A stretch of DNA of 64,000 nt from Pseudomonas sp. p1(2021b) (lineage in GTDB: Bacteria; Pseudomonadota; Gammaproteobacteria; Pseudomonadales; Pseudomonadaceae): assembly GCF_020151015.1 (NCBI RefSeq), contig NZ_CP083746.1, positions 1,579,001 to 1,643,000 on the forward strand, in the 5' to 3' direction. The translations under genes were made by a program, and so were the position numbers. Under the pieces are notes generated by a model. The model searched no databases. It was given only the letters and a program-made list of their open reading frames with translations, and was not told the DNA's origin. Of this stretch, positions 10,524-19,290 are shown one piece after another. Numbering within the stretch: position 1 is the stretch's first letter; each line of letters begins with the position of its first letter.

Positions 10524-12287
10524 ATGCCCGAACCGGTTTCTTCCCGTCAACGCCGCGCCCTGCGTCTGGCCTGGCAGTTCATTCGCCCGTATCGCAAACA
10601 GGTGGTGTTGGCCTTGCTGGCGCTGGTGGTCACCGCCGGGATCACTTTGTCGATGGGCCAGGGCATCCGCCTGTTGGTCGACCAAGGTTTCATGACCCGT
10701 TCTCCCCAGCAGTTGAACCAGACTATCGGCCTGTTCCTGCTGCTGGTACTGGCCCTGGCGGTCGGTACGTTCAGCCGGTTCTACCTGGTCTCATGGATCG
10801 GCGAGCGCTGCGTAGCGGATATTCGCAGGGCGGTGTTCGATCACCTGATCGGTTTGCATCCGGGGTTCTTCGAGGACAACCGTAGCTCGGAGATCCAGTC
10901 GCGGCTGACCGCCGACACCACCTTGCTGCAGTCGGTGATCGGCTCGTCGCTGTCGATGTTCCTGCGCAATGCCTTGATGGTGATCGGTGGCGTGGCATTG
11001 CTGTTCGTCACCAACCCCAAGCTGACCAGCATCGTGGTATTGGCGCTGCCGTTGGTGCTGGCGCCGATCCTGCTGTTCGGTCGCAGGGTGCGCAGCCTGT
11101 CGCGCCAGAGCCAGGACCGGGTGGCCGACGTGGGTAGCTACGTGGCCGAGACCCTGGGCCAGATCAAGACTGTGCAGGCCTACAATCATCAGGCGTTGGA
11201 TCGCGAGCGTTTCGCCGATACGGTGGAGGCGGCGTTCGCCGTGGCCCGGCGGCGGATTGCCCAACGCGCCTGGTTGATCACCTTGGTGATCGTGCTGGTG
11301 CTGGGGGCGGTCGGGGTGATGCTATGGGTCGGTGGCATGGACGTCATCGCCGGGCGTATCTCCGGGGGCGAACTGGCTGCTTTCGTGTTCTACAGCCTGA
11401 TCGTCGGCAGCGCCTTCGGCACCCTCAGCGAGGTGATCGGCGAGCTGCAGCGTGCTGCCGGAGCGGCCGAGCGCATTGCCGAACTGTTGGCGGCCCGCAG
11501 CGCGATCCTGCCACCGCTGCAGGCGAGCGCCCTGGCTGCGGGGCGGTCCCGTGGCCGCATCGAGCTGCGCGACCTGCATTTTGCCTACCCGTCGCGCCCG
11601 GGCGTGGCGGCCATCGATGGCCTGGACCTGGTCATCGAACCGGGGCAGACCGTGGCGCTGGTCGGGCCTTCGGGGGCTGGCAAATCCACGTTGTTCGACC
11701 TGTTGCTGCGGTTCTACGACCCCCAGCGTGGGCAGATCCTGCTCGATGGCCAGGCGATCACCGAGCTGGACCCAAGCGACCTGCGTCGCCAGTTTGCCCT
11801 GGTGGCCCAGAACCCGGCGCTGTTTCGCGGCACTGTCGAGGCCAATATCCGCTATGGGCGGCCCGAGGCCAGCCTGGCCGAGGTGGAGGCGGCGGCCCGC
11901 AGCGCCCATGCCCACGCGTTCATCGAACAACTGCCCCAGGGTTACCAGACCCTTCTGGGGGAGGGTGGCCTAGGGCTCTCCGGCGGCCAGCGCCAGCGCC
12001 TGGCGATCGCCCGTGCGCTGCTGCTGGATGCGCCGATCCTGTTGCTCGATGAAGCCACCAGCGCCCTCGATGCCCAGAGCGAGCATCTAATCCAGCAGGC
12101 GCTGCCGCCCCTGATGGCCGGGCGCACCACCCTGGTCATCGCCCACCGCCTGGCCACCGTACAGCATGCCGAGCGCATCGCGGTGATCGACCACGGGCGC
12201 GTGGTGGCGGTGGGCAACCACCGCCAACTGATCGAGCAAAGCCCGTTGTACGCCCGCTTGGCCGCCCTGCAGTTCAGCCCGGGCTAG
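10524..12287 (+). CDS. ABC exporter, fused permease and ATPase (MsbA/LmrA-like)
   Basis: This 587-aa half-transporter has six membrane helices in the first 310 residues, including the intracellular stretch typical of type IV exporters. The nucleotide-binding domain carries Walker [12 protein letters not shown] (near residue 377), signature [15 protein letters not shown] (near 484) and Walker [13 protein letters not shown] (near 505), plus the H-loop IAHRL. It would work as a homodimer exporting lipid-like or hydrophobic compounds. The start at 10524 removes 29 residues of leader. It stands alone, with no accessory outer-membrane or adaptor gene, so the substrate cannot be predicted. The chromosomal msbA is normally beside lpxK, which is absent here, so this is a paralogue. 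Confidence 0.93.
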   Translation: MPEPVSSRQRRALRLAWQFIRPYRKQVVLALLALVVTAGITLSMGQGIRLLVDQGFMTRSPQQLNQTIGLFLLLVLALAVGTFSRFYLVSWIGERCVADIRRAVFDHLIGLHPGFFEDNRSSEIQSRLTADTTLLQSVIGSSLSMFLRNALMVIGGVALLFVTNPKLTSIVVLALPLVLAPILLFGRRVRSLSRQSQDRVADVGSYVAETLGQIKTVQAYNHQALDRERFADTVEAAFAVARRRIAQRAWLITLVIVLVLGAVGVMLWVGGMDVIAGRISGGELAAFVFYSLIVGSAFGTLSEVIGELQRAAGAAERIAELLAARSAILPPLQASALAAGRSRGRIELRDLHFAYPSRPGVAAIDGLDLVIEPGQTVALVGPSGAGKSTLFDLLLRFYDPQRGQILLDGQAITELDPSDLRRQFALVAQNPALFRGTVEANIRYGRPEASLAEVEAAARSAHAHAFIEQLPQGYQTLLGEGGLGLSGGQRQRLAIARALLLDAPILLLDEATSALDAQSEHLIQQALPPLMAGRTTLVIAHRLATVQHAERIAVIDHGRVVAVGNHRQLIEQSPLYARLAALQFSPG

Positions 12288-12360
12288 ACGCTTTCGTCGC
12301 ATGGGCGGCGCTGTCTCGTCTTCCCCTGGTTCCGCTATCGCCTTGTTCCGAGACCGACCG

Positions 12361-12552
12361 ATGTTGCGTAAATCCCTCAGAGTGCAAGTCCTCACCCTGC
12401 TCGGCGGCAGCCTGGCGGCGATGCGCAGCGAGGAGGGCGCCGAGCAGGTGCAGCAGGCCCGGCCCAATCGCGGGACAAGCCCGCTCCTACAGAGAGGCAG
12501 GGCACACCGGGCGGGGGAAACCCGCCATTTGCATGCCCAAAGGGCAAGGTAA
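12361..12552 (+). pseudogene. Remnant of a methyl-accepting chemotaxis protein gene
   Basis: The frame opens with MLRKSLRVQVLTLLGGSLAA, which looks like the cytoplasmic start and first membrane helix of a Pseudomonas chemoreceptor. It then jumps at once to MRSEEGAEQVQQAR, which resembles the adaptation region near the C-terminal end of such receptors. A REP element begins at 12465 in the middle of this part, and the frame closes at 12552. An internal deletion of over 1 kb, followed or caused by REP insertion, would explain this. The whole gap 12288-12855 holds no intact gene. I infer the MCP origin from memory of family sequences. Confidence 0.5.
12465..12492 (+). repeat. REP element inside the chemoreceptor remnant
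   Basis: AATCGCGGGACAAGCCCGC followed by TCCTACAGA is a complete REP unit. It interrupts the last recognisable receptor-like codons at 12465. Confidence 0.75.
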
Positions 12553-12635
12553 TGTGGCGGATTGTCGCCAGCAAAACCGCTAAAGATGGGGTGCGACCAC
12601 ACGTCCTAGCTATTAGCCGTTGGTCTTGGTGAAAC

Positions 12636-12651
12636 TGGCACAACTTCTGCT
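12636..12651 (+). promoter_or_regulatory. Candidate sigma-54 promoter upstream of mqo
   Basis: TGGCACAACTTCTGCT has the -24 GG and -12 GC separated by ten bases and matches TGGCAC-N5-TTGC(A/T) with one mismatch (C for T). It would give a leader of about 190 bases before mqo. That leader contains AACAACAA near 12788, the A-rich form bound by Hfq/Crc. A sigma-54 promoter needs an enhancer-binding activator, and I see no named activator site. Confidence 0.35.
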
Positions 12652-12855
12652 TGAGGGCGAGCCGGGCCAAGGGCCCACGGCAATCCTGCCCCGATCCATC
12701 GAAACCCCAGGCGCCGACCTTCACCGGTCCTGCAGGCCAGTTGCCGCAGGATGGCGCGTCGCTGACGCGAGAGGCCGCGCGAGCCAGAACAACAACCGGG
12801 CGTGCACAGCGGGGTCAGGGCAATGCCAGCCACTTCACTTCAATTGGATTGAACT

Positions 12856-14451
12856 ATGAAAAAAATCCTGCTGACGCTCCTGTGCCTGAGCGTCATCGGC
12901 TGCTCCAAGCCCGGTGAGCCGGAAAAGTCCGTCGATGTCCTGCTCATCGGCGGCGGCATCATGAGTGCGAGCCTGGGTACCTACCTTACCGAGCTCGAGC
13001 CGAACTGGAAGGTCGACGTCTACGAGCGCATGGACCAAGTCGCCGAGGAAAGCTCCAACGGTTGGAACAACGCCGGTACCGGCCACTCGGCCTTCTGCGA
13101 GCTGAACTACACCAGCGAAGGCAAGGACGGCAAGATCGACATCAGCAAGGCGGTCAACGTCAACGAGCAGTTCGAGGTCTCCAAGCAGTTCTGGGCCTAC
13201 CAGGTCGAGCAGGGCGTGCTGAGCAACCCGAAGTCCTTCATCAACAACGTGCCGCACATGAGCTTCGTCTGGGGTGACGAGAACGTTGCCTTCCTGCACA
13301 AGCGCGTCGAGGCCCTGCAGCACAGCTCGTTGTTCCGCGGCATGGAGATTTCCGAGGACCACGAGCAGATCCGCAAGTGGGTGCCGATCGTGATGGAAGG
13401 CCGTTCGCCTGATCAGAAGGTCGCCGCCACCCGCATGGCCATCGGCACCGACGTCAATTTCGGTGAGATCACCCGCCAGCTGTTTGCGTCGATGACCCGC
13501 AACCCCAACGTCCAGGTGCACCTGCGCCATGAAGTGCGCGATATCGTGCGCAACGACGACGGCAGCTGGAACGTGGTGGTGGCGGACCTGGCCAACGGTG
13601 GCCGGGAAACCCGCGTCAACGCGAAGTTCGTGTTCATCGGTGCCGGTGGCGGTGCCCTCAAGCTGCTGCAGAAGTCCGGCATCCCGGAAGCCGAAGGCTA
13701 CGCAGGGTTCCCGGTGGGTGGCCAGTTCCTGATGACCGACAACCCGGACATCGTCGCTCGTCACAAGGCCAAGCTGTACGGCAAGGCCTCGGTCGGTGCG
13801 CCGCCGATGTCGGTACCGCACCTGGATACCCGCATGATCGATGGCAAGGAAGTGCTGCTGTTCGGCCCGTTTGCGACCTTCTCCACCAAGTACCTGAAAA
13901 ATGGCTCGCTGCTGGACATGTTCGCATCGCTGACCACGCACAACATCATGCCGATGATGAACGCCGGCATCGACAACATCGACCTGAGCACCTACCTGAT
14001 GGGCCAGCTGATGCTCAGCTTCGATGACCGCATGAATGCCCTGCGTGAATACTTCCCCAACGCCAAGAACGAGGACTGGAAACTGCTGCAGGCCGGTCAG
14101 CGTGTCCAGGTGATCAAGAAGGACCCCGAGCACGGCGGCATCCTGCAGTTCGGCACCGAGGTGGTGGCTTCCCAGGACGGCACCATCGCTGCGCTGCTGG
14201 GGGCTTCGCCAGGTGCATCCACCGCGGCGCCGATCATGCTGACGGTGCTGGAGAAGACCTTCAAGGACCGCGTCCGGAGCCCTGAATGGCAGGCCAAGCT
14301 CAAGGAAATCGTGCCGACCTACGGCCAGAAGCTGAACAATAACCTCGAGCTGACCAACAAGACCCGTGAATGGAGCAGCGCGCGTCTGCAGCTGCTGTAC
14401 GTTCCGGTGCAGCCTGAAGAGGCGGTGGCCGAAGCGGTCACGGTGCAGTAA
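12856..14451 (+). CDS. mqo: Malate:quinone oxidoreductase with a lipoprotein-type signal sequence
   Basis: This 531-aa FAD enzyme oxidises malate to oxaloacetate and passes electrons to the quinone pool. The dinucleotide-binding motif [13 protein letters not shown] lies near residues 30-42, and the MQO family features [16 protein letters not shown] and [20 protein letters not shown] are present. Length minus leader fits the family (about 490-500 aa). It begins with [16 protein letters not shown], a basic start, hydrophobic core and lipobox-like VIGC with Cys16. Normal MQO is a cytoplasmic peripheral membrane protein, so either the leader only tethers it or the enzyme faces outward. Pseudomonas often has several mqo paralogues. 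A strong terminator follows. Confidence 0.93.
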   Translation: MKKILLTLLCLSVIGCSKPGEPEKSVDVLLIGGGIMSASLGTYLTELEPNWKVDVYERMDQVAEESSNGWNNAGTGHSAFCELNYTSEGKDGKIDISKAVNVNEQFEVSKQFWAYQVEQGVLSNPKSFINNVPHMSFVWGDENVAFLHKRVEALQHSSLFRGMEISEDHEQIRKWVPIVMEGRSPDQKVAATRMAIGTDVNFGEITRQLFASMTRNPNVQVHLRHEVRDIVRNDDGSWNVVVADLANGGRETRVNAKFVFIGAGGGALKLLQKSGIPEAEGYAGFPVGGQFLMTDNPDIVARHKAKLYGKASVGAPPMSVPHLDTRMIDGKEVLLFGPFATFSTKYLKNGSLLDMFASLTTHNIMPMMNAGIDNIDLSTYLMGQLMLSFDDRMNALREYFPNAKNEDWKLLQAGQRVQVIKKDPEHGGILQFGTEVVASQDGTIAALLGASPGASTAAPIMLTVLEKTFKDRVRSPEWQAKLKEIVPTYGQKLNNNLELTNKTREWSSARLQLLYVPVQPEEAVAEAVTVQ

Positions 14452-14465
14452 CGCTGTCGCGAAGA

Positions 14466-14491
14466 ACGCCCCTCCCAGGGGCGTTTTTTTT
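14466..14491 (+). terminator. Intrinsic terminator of mqo
   Basis: ACGCCCCT-CCC-AGGGGCGT is followed by a run of eight T, directly after the mqo stop at 14449-14451. Confidence 0.95.
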
Positions 14492-14509
14492 GGCGGTGGG
14501 CTCACGGAT

Positions 14510-14590
14510 CAATCGCGGGGCGCACCCGCTCCCACAGGTGCGGCGGCGCTCGCGGTCCTCTGTAGGAGCGGGCTTGTCCCGCGATTGGGC
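14510..14590. repeat. Inverted REP doublet between mqo and tRNA-Pro
   Basis: CAATCGCGGGGCGCACCCGC with TCCCACAGG (14510-14538) faces its inverted partner CTGTAGGAGCGGGCTTGTCC with CGCGATTG (14560-14587). Paired inverted REPs like this are the usual mobile unit of REP-associated tyrosine transposases, none of which is encoded here. Confidence 0.75.
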
Positions 14591-14621
14591 CGCAGGCCCC
14601 AGCTTTTCCAAAGACAACAAA

Positions 14622-14642
14622 AAGCCCGCTCGAGGCGGGCTT
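14622..14642 (-). terminator. Terminator of tRNA-Pro
   Basis: AAGCCCGC-TCGAG-GCGGGCTT is an 8-bp stem. On the minus strand it is followed by TTTGTTG. It lies 13 bases after the CCA end of the tRNA. Confidence 0.85.
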
Positions 14643-14655
14643 CTTGGAGAGGATT

Positions 14656-14732
14656 TGGTCGGAGAGACAGGATTCGAACCTGCGGCCTTCTCGTCCCGAA
14701 CGAGACGCGCTACCTGGCTGCGCTACACTCCG
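14656..14732 (-). tRNA. tRNA-Pro(CGG)
   Basis: The minus strand folds into a 77-base cloverleaf that starts CGGAGTG and ends with encoded CCA. The acceptor stem pairs CGGAGTG with the 3' stretch CTCTCCG. The D-arm is TAGCGCAGCC, the anticodon loop TTCGGGA gives anticodon CGG (reads CCG), and the T-arm contains GGTTCGAATCC. It resembles E. coli proK in D- and T-arm sequence. It sits upstream of a terminator and downstream of the ygdR-like gene, about 80 bases away. No integrase or repeated 3' end nearby suggests it is used as an attachment site. Confidence 0.97.
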
Positions 14733-14814
14733 ATGAACAAAATCCTACTGCATCGCATTTTTCGACGCAACCCCTTGTTGCAAAAAGAGTGTTTGCCGAA
14801 AAACGCTACTCAAA

Positions 14815-15036
14815 TCACAGCTCCTTGACGGTGCGGATCTGGTCCTTGTTGATGCGGGTGCGCTTGCCGTCGAGCTGCTCGAATTCGTAGAAACCGGAGT
14901 CCTCGTCGTAGGCAGGAGTATCCACTGCCTGGATCTCGCGGCCATCATTGAGCGTGATGACGGTCGGCGATGCGCAGCCAGCGAGGGCGCCCAGGCCGAG
15001 GGCGAGCAGGAAAGCGGGAAGGGTCCGTTGAATCAT
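14815..15036 (-). CDS. YgdI/YgdR-family small lipoprotein
   Basis: This 73-aa protein starts MIQRTLPAFLLALGLGALAG and has its lipobox at LAGC (Cys21), predicting outer-membrane or periplasmic lipid anchoring. The mature part, TVITLNDGREIQAVDTPAYD with FYEFEQLDGKRTRINKDQI, is the DUF903 fold (about 50 residues), as in E. coli YgdI and YgdR. The biochemical role is unknown; homologues are envelope proteins. The large frame extending to 15933 is a shadow of moaB on the other strand. The gene is transcribed toward tRNA-Pro, and the two might share a transcript. Confidence 0.9.
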   Translation of the reverse strand: MIQRTLPAFLLALGLGALAGCASPTVITLNDGREIQAVDTPAYDEDSGFYEFEQLDGKRTRINKDQIRTVKEL

Positions 15037-15213
15037 TGTGTTTCTCCAGTACGATCGTGCTTGATGTCTAGTAGGACGCCGGGCGTCCACGCAAAGTTCC
15101 TTGCACAGTGCAGCATAGCGCCATTGCGCAGGCATTGACGCAGAACAACGGCGGCGTCGTGGTCGGCCTGTGATATAAAAGCGGCCATCTTCCTCTTCCT
15201 GCGACGGACTCCC

Positions 15214-15753
15214 ATGAAAGCCAAGGCAGACACTCCCTTCGTGCCGCTGAACATCGCCGTGCTCACGGTCAGCGACACCCGTACCTTCGAGACCGACACG
15301 TCCGGCCAGTTGTTCGTCGACCGCCTGGGCGCGGCGGGCCATCGCCTGGCAGCCCGCATGTTGCTCAAGGACGACCTGTACAAGATTCGCGCCCAGGTCG
15401 CCACCTGGATCGCCGATGACCAGGTGCAGGTGGTCCTCATCACTGGCGGCACCGGTTTCACTGGCCGTGACAGCACACCCGAAGCGGTCGCCTGCCTGTT
15501 GGACAAGCAGGTCGAGGGCTTCGGCGAGCTGTTCCGGCAGATCTCCGTGGCCGATATCGGCACGTCCACCGTGCAGTCCCGCGCCTTGGCGGGCCTGGCT
15601 AACGGTACCCTGGTGTGTTGCCTGCCGGGCTCGACCAACGCGGTGCGTACCGGGTGGGACGGTATTCTGGCCGAGCAGCTCGATGCTCGCCATCGCCCTT
15701 GTAACTTCGTACCGCACCTGAAGCAGGCAGCGGCCTGTGAAAGCCGTGGTTGA
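15214..15753 (+). CDS. moaB: Molybdenum cofactor biosynthesis protein MoaB
   Basis: This 179-aa protein of the MoaB/MogA family adenylates or handles molybdopterin during cofactor assembly. The motif TGGTGFTGRDSTPEA near residues 72-86 is the conserved substrate-binding loop. SVADIGTSTVQSRALAG and CLPGSTNAV follow as in MogA-type proteins. It starts at the first ATG (15214), and its stop overlaps the moeA start by 17 bases, so the two are translationally coupled. The window holds no other moa genes, nor a molybdate transporter. Confidence 0.95.
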   Translation: MKAKADTPFVPLNIAVLTVSDTRTFETDTSGQLFVDRLGAAGHRLAARMLLKDDLYKIRAQVATWIADDQVQVVLITGGTGFTGRDSTPEAVACLLDKQVEGFGELFRQISVADIGTSTVQSRALAGLANGTLVCCLPGSTNAVRTGWDGILAEQLDARHRPCNFVPHLKQAAACESRG

Positions 15754-16966
15754 GGCCGCCAAGCCCCGCCCGCTGATGGCGGTGGAAGAAGCCTTGGAGC
15801 GCTTGCTGGCGCTGGCCGAAGCGGCGCCGATCAAGGGCTCGGAACGTGTGGCCTTGGCCGATGCCCAAGGGCGCGTGCTGGCGCGCGAGGTGGTCGCCGA
15901 GCTGGACCTGCCGCCCTGGCCGAACAGCGCCATGGATGGCTATGCCCTGCGTCTGGCAGATTGGCAGGGCGAGCCTTTGCCGGTGAGCCAGCGGATCTTC
16001 GCCGGCCATGCCCCTGCACCGCTGCAGCCGGGCACCTGTGCACGGATCTTCACTGGCGCGCCGCTGCCCGAGGGGGCCGATTGCGTCGAAATGCAGGAAA
16101 ACACCGAGGTACTGGAAAACGGCCAGGTGCGTTTCCTCGAGCCACTCAAGCCCGGGCAGAACGTACGCCCGCAAGGGCAGGAGACGCGTGTAGGCGAACA
16201 GGTGATGGCGGCTGGCACGCGGCTGGGGCCGATCCAGCTGGGGTTGGCGGCAACCTTGGGCCTTGCCCGGCTCGAGGTGGTGCGCAAGGTGCGCGTCGCG
16301 GTGCTGTCCACCGGTGACGAACTGGTCGAGCCCGGGCAGCCGCTGGGCCCCGGGCAGATCTACAACAGTAATCGGCGTTTGCTGGCCAGCTGGTTGCAGC
16401 GCCTGGGATGCGAGGTGGTAGATGTAGGCATCCTCGCCGACGACCTGCAGCGTACCCGCGAATGCCTCGCGGGGCTTGGCGATGTCGACCTGATCCTTTC
16501 CAGTGGCGGTGTCTCGGTGGGCGAGGCCGACTACCTGGGCATGGCGCTGCGCGAAGCGGGCGAGCTGGCATTGTGGAAGCTGGCCATCAAGCCGGGCAAG
16601 CCGCTGACCTTCGGGCATTTTCGCGGTGTTCCGGTGATCGGCTTGCCAGGCAACCCGGCATCGACCCTGGTTACCTTCGCCTTGCTGACCCGGCCTTACC
16701 TGCTGCGTCGCCAAGGTGTGGCGCAGCAGGTAAGGCCGCTGCGTTTCAGTGTGCCGGCCGGCTTCGACTGGCCCAAACCGGGAAGTCGGCGCGAATACCT
16801 GCGGGCGCGGATCGAAGACGGCCAGGCGCACATCTACAAGAACCAGAGCTCCGGCCTGCTGCGCAGTGCGGCCTGGGCCGAGGGGCTGGTGGAGGTGCAA
16901 GAGGGCACCACGTTGCGCCAGGGTGACAGCGTGTCATTCATTCCCTTCAGCGCGTTACTTGACTGA
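15737..16966 (+). CDS. moeA: Molybdopterin molybdenumtransferase MoeA
   Basis: This 409-aa protein inserts molybdate into adenylated molybdopterin. Conserved motifs are NSAMDGYALR near residue 59, STGDELVEPG near residue 192, SSGGVSVGEADYLGM near residue 256, and GLPGNPASTLVTF near residue 302. Translation starts at GTG (15737) inside the end of moaB, an arrangement that supports co-expression. The last 12 bases overlap, tail to tail, the glycosyltransferase gene on the opposite strand, leaving no room for a terminator between them. Domain IV, the SH3-like C-terminal part, is complete. Confidence 0.97.
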   Translation: MKAVVEAAKPRPLMAVEEALERLLALAEAAPIKGSERVALADAQGRVLAREVVAELDLPPWPNSAMDGYALRLADWQGEPLPVSQRIFAGHAPAPLQPGTCARIFTGAPLPEGADCVEMQENTEVLENGQVRFLEPLKPGQNVRPQGQETRVGEQVMAAGTRLGPIQLGLAATLGLARLEVVRKVRVAVLSTGDELVEPGQPLGPGQIYNSNRRLLASWLQRLGCEVVDVGILADDLQRTRECLAGLGDVDLILSSGGVSVGEADYLGMALREAGELALWKLAIKPGKPLTFGHFRGVPVIGLPGNPASTLVTFALLTRPYLLRRQGVAQQVRPLRFSVPAGFDWPKPGSRREYLRARIEDGQAHIYKNQSSGLLRSAAWAEGLVEVQEGTTLRQGDSVSFIPFSALLD

Positions 16967-18196
16967 ACGCCCGAGCAACGCAGTATCCATGACTTCGACC
17001 GGCCCTAGTTGGCTCAGGCGCATGTGCACGTTCATCAGTTGCTGTGCCGCGACGCTCCAATCGTGGCGCTGGCGCACGAACTGCCGACCTGTCTCGCCCA
17101 ATTGACACATGCGCCAGGGCTGGTTGAGCAACTGCGTGATCAACAGTGCCAATTGGCCGCTGTCGTCGCTGCCCAGGTAGTGCTCGCCGCTGTTGATCGC
17201 CAGGCCCGATGCCCCTTTGCTGGTGGTCAGTACTGGCAGCCCGGCGGCCATGGCTTCGAGGATCTTCACCTTGGAGCCACCGGCATAGCGCAGGGGTGCG
17301 AAGAACAGTGCCGAGCGTCGTTGCAGGTCCCTCAGGTCCGGGCGATAGCCGATCCATTCGATACGTGGATCGTTCCAATGCAGCTTCCAACTGGCCGGTA
17401 GCGCATGCCCGGCGATGGCCAGGCGCACCGCCGGGTTGCTCATCCAGACTTGCGGCAGGATCTCTTCCAGCGCCCATTCGATGGCCTCCAGGTTGGCGCC
17501 GTATTCGAAGTTGCCGACGAACAGCAGGCGCTGGCTGCGGTAGGCCGGCCGTACGTCCTGGTAATAATCGCAATCGACACCGTTGACCACCACGTTCACC
17601 GGCCGGCCGCTGATCTGCCCGATCCATTCGGCATCATGGGCACTGACGGCCACCACCTCGCTGGGCTGGCGCAACACGCGCTGCTCCCAGCGTCGGTAGC
17701 GCCAGCGGTCGAAGGCGTTGAGCGGGCGCAGCCACAGCGGTAGGCGGTCATGGCAGGCGGTCCCCATCACCGACTCGAGGTTGTGCTCGGTGAGCATGAA
17801 GGGCAGGCGGCGGGCTTGCAGGGCTTTTTCGAAGGGCTGGAAGCTGTAGCTGTGCTCGATCTGGATCACGTCCCAGGGCTCGTCAAGCAACTGTTCGAAG
17901 CGGTGTCGCAGGCAGGGCGCCAGGCCATGGATGATGGCCCGCATGGGGTAGTCGATGATCGGTGAAGCCAACAAGTTGAGCGGGCTATGCAGTGGCCGCC
18001 GGGGCAGTACGATCAAACGTTCGACCAAGGGTTCCAGCATTTCGCGGGCGGCATCGCCGAGCGGAACCTTCGATTGCGTCAGCAAGGTGATCCGGTGGCC
18101 CTGTCGTGACAGTTCACGCAGCAAATGATATTGCCGGGTCTTGCTGCCGCTGGTGGTGGGCCAGGGCAGGTAGGGCAGTGTCCAGAGTATGCGCAT
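16955..18196 (-). CDS. Family 4 glycosyltransferase, group 1
   Basis: This 413-aa GT-B fold enzyme has an N-terminal acceptor domain, starting MRILWTLPYLPWPTTSGSK with HLLRELSRQGHRITLLT. The C-terminal nucleotide-sugar domain carries LLFVGNFEYGANLEA near residue 225 and EAMAAGLPVLTTSKGASGLA near residue 315, the retaining-GT signature. Sugar donor and acceptor are not predictable. It lacks polysaccharide cluster partners such as a flippase or polymerase. It stands between moeA (convergent, 12-base overlap) and yegS (divergent). It could decorate lipopolysaccharide or an exopolysaccharide. Confidence 0.85.
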   Translation of the reverse strand: MRILWTLPYLPWPTTSGSKTRQYHLLRELSRQGHRITLLTQSKVPLGDAAREMLEPLVERLIVLPRRPLHSPLNLLASPIIDYPMRAIIHGLAPCLRHRFEQLLDEPWDVIQIEHSYSFQPFEKALQARRLPFMLTEHNLESVMGTACHDRLPLWLRPLNAFDRWRYRRWEQRVLRQPSEVVAVSAHDAEWIGQISGRPVNVVVNGVDCDYYQDVRPAYRSQRLLFVGNFEYGANLEAIEWALEEILPQVWMSNPAVRLAIAGHALPASWKLHWNDPRIEWIGYRPDLRDLQRRSALFFAPLRYAGGSKVKILEAMAAGLPVLTTSKGASGLAINSGEHYLGSDDSGQLALLITQLLNQPWRMCQLGETGRQFVRQRHDWSVAAQQLMNVHMRLSQLGPVEVMDTALLGRSVK

Positions 18197-18402
18197 GGCC
18201 CCGCTACCTCGTCGTCGGCTGGTACGCTGTTTCAGCCAGGGTATATGGCATGAGCATAGTCAATAAAATGGCCGCTGTGCCAGGTGGCTGGTCTTGGTAG
18301 CCAAGTTTTTGTCGGTCGGTCAGGTTCTATCTCACTCATTCATGCAACCATTGGCCATCAGTCGTGGTCGAGATTGGAAGCGAAAAGGCGAGGGGAAGCG
18401 TG

Positions 18403-19290
18403 ATGGGCGAGCGCAAGGCAATGTTGATCCTGCATGGCAAGCAGGCCATGAACGAAGAGGTGCGCAGTGCCGTGGGTACCCTGCGTGAGCGCGGCTGGAC
18501 GCTGGATGTACGTTTGACCTGGGAGGCGGGCGACGCCCAGCGGTTGGTCGGCGAGGCCTTGGCCGCCGGTTATCCGCACGTGGTCGCCGGTGGTGGGGAT
18601 GGCACGCTGCGCGACATCGCCGAGGCCATGGGCCAGGCCAGCCACTCGGCCAGCCTGGCGTTGCTACCCCTGGGTACGGCAAACGACTTTGCCAAGGCTG
18701 CAGGTGTACCGCTGGAGCCTGAGGCTGCGCTGAACCTGCTGGAGCAGCCGGCCCGGGCGGTGGACCTGGGCAAGGTCGGCGACCAGCTGTTTCTCAACAT
18801 GGCTACCGGCGGCTTCGGCAGCCAGGTGACCGCCAACACGTCGGAAGACTTGAAGAAGGTGTTGGGCGCTGCGGCCTACTTGTTCACGGGGTTGTCGCGT
18901 TTCAGCGAGTTGCAGGCGGCCTCGGTGGAACTGCAAGGGCCGGATTTCCACTGGCAGGGTGATTTGCTCGCGCTGGGCATCGGCAACGGCCGCCAGGCCG
19001 GTGGCGGGCATGTGCTGTGCCCCGACGCAATGGTCGACGATGGTTTGCTGGACATCGGCATCTTGCCTGCGCCCCAGGAGATGGTCGGGGCGTTGCGCGA
19101 ATTGCTGGCCGGAGAAGGGTTGTTCATCCGGGCCCGCCTGCCCTGGGTCGAAATCAAGGGCTCCCAGGGGCTGGACATCAACCTCGACGGCGAGCCGCTG
19201 CAGGCCGACAGCCTGCGCTTCGAAGCCTGCCCGGGGGCATTGCGCCTGCACTTGCCGGAGGACTCGCCAGTGCTCAGTCGTCGAGGCTGA
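18403..19290 (+). CDS. yegS: YegS-type lipid kinase
   Basis: This 295-aa member of the diacylglycerol-kinase family carries the signature GGGDGTLRDIAEAM near residue 64 and the second motif LPLGTANDFAKAAGVP near residue 91. The C-terminal domain contains LDINLDGEPL, which carries conserved lipid-kinase residues. E. coli YegS phosphorylates phosphatidylglycerol in vitro with Mg2+ dependence. The start at 18403 is preferred because GGGGAAG precedes it at the right distance. The end overlaps the response-regulator gene by 17 bases, tail to tail. It is the only gene here that would directly modify phospholipids, apart from the Mla component at 61.4 kb. Confidence 0.92.
   Translation: MGERKAMLILHGKQAMNEEVRSAVGTLRERGWTLDVRLTWEAGDAQRLVGEALAAGYPHVVAGGGDGTLRDIAEAMGQASHSASLALLPLGTANDFAKAAGVPLEPEAALNLLEQPARAVDLGKVGDQLFLNMATGGFGSQVTANTSEDLKKVLGAAAYLFTGLSRFSELQAASVELQGPDFHWQGDLLALGIGNGRQAGGGHVLCPDAMVDDGLLDIGILPAPQEMVGALRELLAGEGLFIRARLPWVEIKGSQGLDINLDGEPLQADSLRFEACPGALRLHLPEDSPVLSRRG

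Noticed and set aside
14656..14732. tRNA-Pro as an integration hotspot
   Set aside because: No integrase, no repeated tRNA 3' end and no change of gene type on either side.
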